Assembly (NCBI GenBank): GCA_016721425.1
Contig: JADKID010000011.1
Location: 186,001-250,000, forward strand
Direction of reading: 5' to 3'
DNA length: 64,000 nucleotides
Origin: Bryobacterales bacterium
GTDB taxonomy: Bacteria; Acidobacteriota; Terriglobia; Bryobacterales; Bryobacteraceae
A program made the translations under genes and the position numbers. The notes below the pieces were generated by a model. That model saw only the letters and a list, made by a program, of their open reading frames with translations, ran no database searches and was not told the origin of the DNA. Shown here one piece after another: positions 59,274 through 64,000 of this stretch (positions are counted from its first letter, which is position 1; every line of letters starts with the position of its first letter).

Positions 59274-60530
59274 ATGACCCGCGCCGAGTTCCGCGAAAAC
59301 CTTCTGGTCTCTCTCGACACGCTGCGCGCCCACAAGGTCCGCAGCATGTTGACTCTGCTCGGCGTCGTCATCGGCGTCACCAGCGTCATCAGCGTCGCCG
59401 CCATCATCGGCGGCCTCAACCGCTTCATCTCCAACAAAGTGGAGCGCATGGGCTCCCGCACCTATTTCATGGCGCGCTTCCCGTTTGGAACAGATCCCAA
59501 TCGCGTGCCCGAGAAGATCCGTGTCCGGCGCAAGCTGGAGTTTGAAGATGCCGATAAAGTCCGCGAACTTGTGCGGTCCGTCGACAAGATCAGCGCGCTC
59601 GGCACCCGCGCGTCGTTCTTTGGTGAGACGAACGAGATCCGCTTCGCCGGCGAGCGCGTGGAGCGCGTCATCGTCCGCGGCACCAGCGCCGACTACTGCG
59701 AAGTGATCCCGATGTTCGAAGTCGAGCTCGGCCGCTTCTTCAATCAGGGCGAGGTGGACCGCGCCGCGCCCGTCGTCATCCTGGGCCAGGCCATCGCAGA
59801 TTCGCTCTTCAAGCGCGCCACGCCCCTCGGCAAGTTCGTGATGCTCAACGGCGCACCCTACGAGGTGATCGGCGTCTTCGCCCACGACGAGGGCCTGTTC
59901 GGCGGCCCCGGCGTCGATCAGTTCGCCATCATGCCACTGTCGACATTCCGCAAGCACAACCCCAACAGCAAGGAAGTGTTCATCGCCTTCACCGCCAAAC
60001 GCGACGTGAGCTCGGAGATCGCCATGGACGACGTGGTGGAGGCTATGCGCCGCATCCGCAAGGTGCCGCACAGCGCCGAGAACGACTTCGAAATCTTCAG
60101 CTCGGACTTCCTCACCAATCTCTGGAATCAGCTCACTGGCGCGATTGTGATCCTGACCTCCGTCATCAGTTCCATCGGGCTCCTGGTGGGTGGCATCGGA
60201 GTCATGAACATCATGCTGATCTCAGTGACAGAGCGAACCAAGGAGATCGGCATCCGCAAGGCCATCGGCGCCCGCCAGTCCGACATCCGCGTGCAATTCC
60301 TGCTGGAGGCGGTGACGCTCACCATGGCCGGTGGCCTCATCGGCGTGATCCTCGGCTACGGGATGGCCTGGCTCGTCCGCACCCTGGTGCCCAGCATCCC
60401 GGCCGAGGTTTCCCTCTTCTGGGCGGCCATGGGCGTGGGCCTGTCGGCCGCCGTCGGCCTCTTCTTCGGCTACTGGCCCGCCAACCGCGCCGCTCAGTTG
60501 GACCCGATTGTTTGTTTGCGGTATGAGTGA
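59274..60530 (+). CDS. MacB/FtsX-type permease, second of a tandem pair
   Basis: 418 residues, same layout as the gene 3 bp upstream: HKVRSMLTLLGVVIGVTSVI at the N-terminus, MacB_PCD periplasmic domain, and VTERTKEIGIRKAIGARQSD before the last helices. The two differ enough in the periplasmic part (for example FHKHNPNS-like RKHNPNSKEVFIAF here) to suggest distinct roles. No ATPase or adaptor gene is adjacent; candidates lie at 35.5-37.7 kb. Confidence 0.9.
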   Translation: MTRAEFRENLLVSLDTLRAHKVRSMLTLLGVVIGVTSVISVAAIIGGLNRFISNKVERMGSRTYFMARFPFGTDPNRVPEKIRVRRKLEFEDADKVRELVRSVDKISALGTRASFFGETNEIRFAGERVERVIVRGTSADYCEVIPMFEVELGRFFNQGEVDRAAPVVILGQAIADSLFKRATPLGKFVMLNGAPYEVIGVFAHDEGLFGGPGVDQFAIMPLSTFRKHNPNSKEVFIAFTAKRDVSSEIAMDDVVEAMRRIRKVPHSAENDFEIFSSDFLTNLWNQLTGAIVILTSVISSIGLLVGGIGVMNIMLISVTERTKEIGIRKAIGARQSDIRVQFLLEAVTLTMAGGLIGVILGYGMAWLVRTLVPSIPAEVSLFWAAMGVGLSAAVGLFFGYWPANRAAQLDPIVCLRYE

Positions 60531-60534
60531 TGCG

Positions 60535-63255
60535 TTATTCGAACCGCAGCGCGTCGGTCGGATTCACCTTGGAAGCCCGGTAAGCGGGAATCAGCGCGGC
60601 TCCCAGAGCCACCGCTGCCAGCGTCAGACTCGCCCCTGCAATTGTGATGGCGTCGGTCGGCTTCACGCCAAAAAGTTGAGCCTCAATCAGGCGCCCCAAT
60701 GCCCAGACACTCGGCAACGCCAGGGCCGTTCCGGCCGTGATCATCATGAGAGCGTCGCGTAACACCAACCACAAGGCGGATGTTCGCGTAGCGCCCAGCG
60801 CCAGACGAATTCCAATCTCCCGCGTGCGTTTTGTCACAACAAAGGCCATCACGCCGTAGAGGCCGACAAGCGAGAGCAGCAGAGCCACGATGCCAAAGCT
60901 ACCTGACAAAGCGGCCAGCATGCGCTCTGTGTTCAATGCCCGGTTGACCTGCTCATCCAACGTCCGGAAGTAGCCGACCGGCAATGCCGGATCGGCCCCA
61001 CGAATGATCGACCGGATGGTTTGAGCGGCGCTTTCGGAAGTGCCTCTCACCCGCACATAGAAATTTCCACCGCTTCCGCGGCCCTCAAACATCGGGTAGA
61101 AGACTTGCTCTGATTCCTCGCGAATCCCGCGGTAGCTGAAGTCGGATACCACCCCGACGATCTCGATGTTGGGCTTTGCGTCGGGTCCCGAACCTTCGCA
61201 AATGAGCGTCCCCAACACGTTGCGCCCCGCAAGGTAGCGTTTTACGAAGCTCTCGTTGACGATCGCGGAGCGGTAGCCGGCCTGGCCTTCGGGCCGGGCC
61301 TCGCCCTCGGGCCGCGAGTCCCGCTCGTCGAAGTCCCTGCCCGCGACAATTCTGGCCCCGAGAGTCGCCAAGAATCCGGGCGTGATCGAGTTCTCGTTGA
61401 CATCGCGATCGGTGGCGATTCTTCCGTTGGCTAGAATCGTCATCGGGTTGTTCCAACTCCCGCCCGTCAACAACTGGAACCTGGCCACGCCGGATGTTAC
61501 GGTGCTGGGAGAATTCCTGACTTCGTCGTGGATACGGCGAATCAGCCGGCCCGTGTTCTCCTGCGAGTAGCCGCTTCGCCGAGGATCGATACCGAAAGAT
61601 ATGAGGCTGGACGTGGCAAATCCAGGCCCTTTTGCCATCAGTTCGGTGAGTGTTCGGACGAACAACGCCGCCCCGATGACAAGGACCAGCGTAAAGGCAA
61701 TTTGCAGCGTGACGATGGCCTTGCGAAGGCGCACCCCGCCAAATGCGGAGTCGCCCCGTTCCCGCAGCGACGACATCAGCGAGCTGCGGCCAGCATGCAG
61801 GGCAGGCGCAAAGCCGCTCAGGACACCCGCTGCCACACTTGTCAGAAATGCGAAGGATAGCAATCGCCAGTCGATACTCGCTTCCAAAGCGTTCGGTGCG
61901 GCGTCACGGGGCAGGAACGCGATCAGGCCCCTGATTGCCAGCGGGGCCAGCGCTGCCCCCAGTGCTCCACCCGCCAGCGCCAGCAGCATGCTATCGGCCA
62001 GTAGCTGCCTGCCGATCCTCCCGCGAGAGGCGCCCAACGCCAGCCGTGTGCTGATTTCGCGTCCGCGAGCCGAGCCGCGCGCCAGGAAGAGCCCGGCAAC
62101 GTTCAAACACGCCAGGCCCAACAACACCGCTGTCGCCGCCAGCAGCACCCAGAGCGGCTGCGATAGCCTGCGCCGCAAACTGGAATGGCCTTGCGGCGCC
62201 GGAGTCAACTCAAGGGTCGATGCGAAATACCGCTGCCGGCGCTCCGCCGTGATTGTGGGAAAGCCCGCGCGGCGCGTGTCCTCGTCCCGCATCGCCCGGA
62301 ACCAGGGCTCCAGCCCTGTCTGCGCCCGCGCCAACGTCATGTCCGGCCTCAGGCGGCCCAGCACTTGCATCCAGCGGGTGCGGCGGTCCAGCAGTTGGCC
62401 GAAGCCGGGAATGGCCTTGGCCGACATGGAGGCGGGAATCCAGAGTGATGGAACCTCGCCCACGTCGATGCCTCGAAACTCCGCGGCGGCCACACCGGCC
62501 ACCGTCATCGGGTGCTGGTTCACCAGCACCTTCCGGCCCACGACGTTCGGATCGCTGGCCAGTTGCGTCCTCCAGAAGTCGTACGCCAGCACAACTACCG
62601 GATCCGCGCCAAAAGCCCGGTCATCGTCGTTCCCCAGGACCCTGCCCAGCGACGCGCCCACCCCCAGCACCGTGAAATACGAGCCCGATACGATCTCCGC
62701 GGCGGCCGGCTTGTAGTCGCCGCCCGTGGAGAGGTTGACAGTCGTGGCGGCGCGGCACAATACTCCCTCGAAAACACGGTCCTGCTGCTGCAGGTCCATG
62801 CAAATCGGATAGGACATCAGATTGTAGCTGCCGAATCCGTTGGCCACTTGATCGCCCTTCCAATCGACCAGGACCAGCCGTTCTGGTTCACGGACCGGGA
62901 GTGCGTGCAGCAGCACTTGATCGACCAGCGAGTAGATCGCCGTCGTCGCGCCGATCCCGAGGGCGAGCGAGAGTAGCGCAGTGGCCGTGAACGACGGACT
63001 CCGTTGGAAAGAACGCAGCGAGAAGCGAAGATCGTAGGCAAAATCCCGCAGCCACTGCGTCAGCCAGACATCGCGAACCTCCTCCCGCACCTGCGCGGGG
63101 CCGCCAAGTTCGAGTGTGGCCTGCCGTCGCGCCTCCGGCTCCGTCAGCCCGGAAGCCACGAAATCCGCCACCCGGCGATCGAAGTGATACTGCAATTCGC
63201 GGTCCAGGCCGCCCTCTAAACCTCGTCGCCGGAACCAATTGAGGAGCTGCTTCAC
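60535..63255 (-). CDS. Acidobacterial duplicated orphan permease (ADOP type)
   Basis: 906 residues from GTG 63255. A ~75-residue N-terminal soluble head (LDRELQYHFDRRVADFVASG, then ARRQATLELGG) precedes two complete MacB_PCD-plus-FtsX units, so eight helices and two periplasmic domains. FtsX motifs occur in both halves (RGREISTRLALGASRGRIGR; KRTREIGIRLALGATRTS). This fusion, with an adjacent PadR gene, is very frequent in Acidobacteriota and is called ADOP. It has no ATPase partner. GTG overlaps the PadR stop by one base. Confidence 0.92.
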   Translation of the reverse strand: MKQLLNWFRRRGLEGGLDRELQYHFDRRVADFVASGLTEPEARRQATLELGGPAQVREEVRDVWLTQWLRDFAYDLRFSLRSFQRSPSFTATALLSLALGIGATTAIYSLVDQVLLHALPVREPERLVLVDWKGDQVANGFGSYNLMSYPICMDLQQQDRVFEGVLCRAATTVNLSTGGDYKPAAAEIVSGSYFTVLGVGASLGRVLGNDDDRAFGADPVVVLAYDFWRTQLASDPNVVGRKVLVNQHPMTVAGVAAAEFRGIDVGEVPSLWIPASMSAKAIPGFGQLLDRRTRWMQVLGRLRPDMTLARAQTGLEPWFRAMRDEDTRRAGFPTITAERRQRYFASTLELTPAPQGHSSLRRRLSQPLWVLLAATAVLLGLACLNVAGLFLARGSARGREISTRLALGASRGRIGRQLLADSMLLALAGGALGAALAPLAIRGLIAFLPRDAAPNALEASIDWRLLSFAFLTSVAAGVLSGFAPALHAGRSSLMSSLRERGDSAFGGVRLRKAIVTLQIAFTLVLVIGAALFVRTLTELMAKGPGFATSSLISFGIDPRRSGYSQENTGRLIRRIHDEVRNSPSTVTSGVARFQLLTGGSWNNPMTILANGRIATDRDVNENSITPGFLATLGARIVAGRDFDERDSRPEGEARPEGQAGYRSAIVNESFVKRYLAGRNVLGTLICEGSGPDAKPNIEIVGVVSDFSYRGIREESEQVFYPMFEGRGSGGNFYVRVRGTSESAAQTIRSIIRGADPALPVGYFRTLDEQVNRALNTERMLAALSGSFGIVALLLSLVGLYGVMAFVVTKRTREIGIRLALGATRTSALWLVLRDALMMITAGTALALPSVWALGRLIEAQLFGVKPTDAITIAGASLTLAAVALGAALIPAYRASKVNPTDALRFE

Positions 63256-63593
63256 TACTTGCTCCCCTCGTTGAAGATCAGTTGGACCGCGCCCGTCAGC
63301 CGCGCCCAGCTATCCTTCTCGACGGCCAACTGCTTCCGCCCGGTTCGCGTCAAGGCGTAAAACTTGGCTTCACGGCCCGTCTCCGATTGTTTCCACTCCG
63401 ATTGCAGCCACTCCTTCTGCTCCAATCGGTGAAGAGCCGGATAGAGCGATCCCTGGTTCACCTGGACCACGGATTTCGAAATCTGCTCCAGCCGCTGCGC
63501 AATCCCGTAGCCATGCGCCGGCTCCAGCGCGAGGATCTGGAGGATCAGCATATCGAGAGTGCCTTGCGGGATGGGAAAACGGGGAGATGACAT
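63255..63593 (-). CDS. PadR-family transcriptional regulator
   Basis: 112 residues, winged helix plus C-terminal dimer helix. PQGTLDMLILQILALEPAHG and YGIAQRLEQISKSVVQVNQG with SLYPALHRLEQKEWLQSEW are typical of the short PadR subfamily. It precedes and is coupled to the orphan permease, which it probably represses. It is divergent from folP across 142 bp; no strong ATGT...ACAT operator was recognised there. Confidence 0.93.
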   Translation of the reverse strand: MSSPRFPIPQGTLDMLILQILALEPAHGYGIAQRLEQISKSVVQVNQGSLYPALHRLEQKEWLQSEWKQSETGREAKFYALTRTGRKQLAVEKDSWARLTGAVQLIFNEGSK

Positions 63594-63735
63594 GGATGCC
63601 TCAACCTTCTACCATTCACGCTAAGGGAAGGATGGGTCGAAGGTCAAGGCGTCCAGTGGAGTGTGATGTAAACTTGTCACCCTCCAACAAATCCGCCTCC
63701 ACACCGCCCAAGCCGCTTAACATGGTAGTAGCCTC

Positions 63736-64000
63736 ATGTCGCGCAAAAAAGTCGATTGGAAAATCAAGAACGAGATCTACCACCTGGGGGAACGCACCTT
63801 CATCGTGGGCGCCATCAACGTCACCCCCGATTCCGTCATGGACGGCGGCAAGTACGAAGACCCCGATCGCGCCTTCGTCCGCGCCATGGAGCTCATTGAC
63901 CAGGGCGCCGATTTCCTCGAGTTCGGCGCCGAGAGCCTGCGCCAGGGCTCCAAGCGCGTCCCGGAAGCCGAGGAGCTGCGCCGCCTCATCCCCATCCTCA
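63736..64000 (+). CDS. folP: Dihydropteroate synthase, N-terminal part
   Basis: Runs off the window after 88 complete codons. FIVGAINVTPDSVMDGGKY is the DHPS signature (normally NVTPDSFSDGG) and GADFLEFGAESLRQGSK is the second substrate loop (usually DIGGEST). The changes, with Val-Met for Phe-Ser and Phe-Gly-Ala for Ile-Gly-Gly, are moderate. It condenses p-aminobenzoate with dihydropterin pyrophosphate in folate synthesis. A TAACAT box (63718-63723) lies 12 bp before the ATG. Confidence 0.85.
   Translation, partial: MSRKKVDWKIKNEIYHLGERTFIVGAINVTPDSVMDGGKYEDPDRAFVRAMELIDQGADFLEFGAESLRQGSKRVPEAEELRRLIPIL

Noticed and set aside
58035..60071. 678-codon open frame on the minus strand
   Set aside because: Antisense of the two MacB-type permeases; composition is Ala/Asp/His-rich and no motif is recognisable.
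63594..63735. PadR operator (GTGATGTAAACTTGTCAC, 63663-63680)
   Set aside because: Only the outer four bases on each side pair, so it is not a convincing palindrome; recorded as a weak lead only.
63594..64000. Recombination boundary or mobile element near the PadR/orphan permease genes
   Set aside because: No transposase, direct repeats or tRNA flank them; such PadR-permease pairs are ordinary in Acidobacteriota.

Overview
This is a contiguous 64 kb piece of a GC-rich, Gram-negative (diderm) bacterial chromosome, most likely an acidobacterium of the Solibacter/Bryobacter/Paludibaculum type. The pointers are a PadR regulator translationally coupled to a ~900-residue 'acidobacterial duplicated orphan permease', many secreted orphan proteins, lipid A genes including lpxI instead of lpxH, an LptE-like lipoprotein, TonB-like and Mla-type envelope genes, and several RR-type (Tat) signal peptides. 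No phage, insertion sequence, CRISPR array, rRNA or tRNA was seen. The window is core chromosome with dense, often overlapping genes.

Layout. 1-11 kb: end of a membrane glycosyltransferase, a secreted POTRA/HEAT protein, a SulP transporter, ferrochelatase, an M28 peptidase, GtrA, the conserved ybbA-ybbP/tesA block and an SDR. 11-16 kb: speA with a clear terminator, then an ECF sigma/anti-sigma/secreted-protein operon with its own ECF-like promoter and a 0.5 kb GC-rich gap. 16-19 kb: trmJ, a D-2-hydroxyacid dehydrogenase behind a secreted 22-residue-repeat protein, and rpsT. 19-24.4 kb (minus strand): one tight operon of M20 peptidase-psd-pssA-Asd-like-lptE-holA. From the other side of the same 24-bp gap, on the plus strand (24.4-28.7 kb): fabZ-lpxA-lpxI-Gfo/Idh-TonB-like-small membrane protein. 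28.7-37.7 kb: an orphan FliA/WhiG sigma factor, sppA, a TIM-barrel isomerase, a NarL-type two-component pair, and a MacA-like adaptor with a MacB-type ATPase but no permease.

37.7-50.4 kb: polysaccharide deacetylase and P1 peptidase, an Mla-like lipid transport operon (mlaE-mlaF-mlaD-hpnK/chbG), ferredoxin, TPR protein, galU, DinB, a trans-sulfuration-type PLP enzyme, a CPBP protease and a LolA-like secreted protein. 50.5-64 kb: tatA/B-tatC, a GntR regulator, a PP2C phosphatase, two secreted Ig-like proteins, thiD, tyrS, two MacB-type permeases without ATPase, the PadR/orphan permease pair, and the start of folP.

The common theme is envelope building: phospholipid head groups (psd, pssA), lipid A (fabZ, lpxA, lpxI), its transport (lptE, Mla-like operon), sugar-nucleotide supply (galU) and Tat export. 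I did not find a mobile or defence system. The observations most worth testing are: an Asd homologue that has lost its catalytic cysteine inside the phospholipid/LPS operon; a symmetrical -10 element that could drive both envelope operons from 24 bp; repeated use of leaderless or near-leaderless promoters; an MlaF ATPase whose Walker B glutamate is serine; an MCE protein with an exact 34-residue repeat; a possible GnnA-like sugar oxidoreductase in the lipid A operon; and a Mac-type exporter split between two loci.
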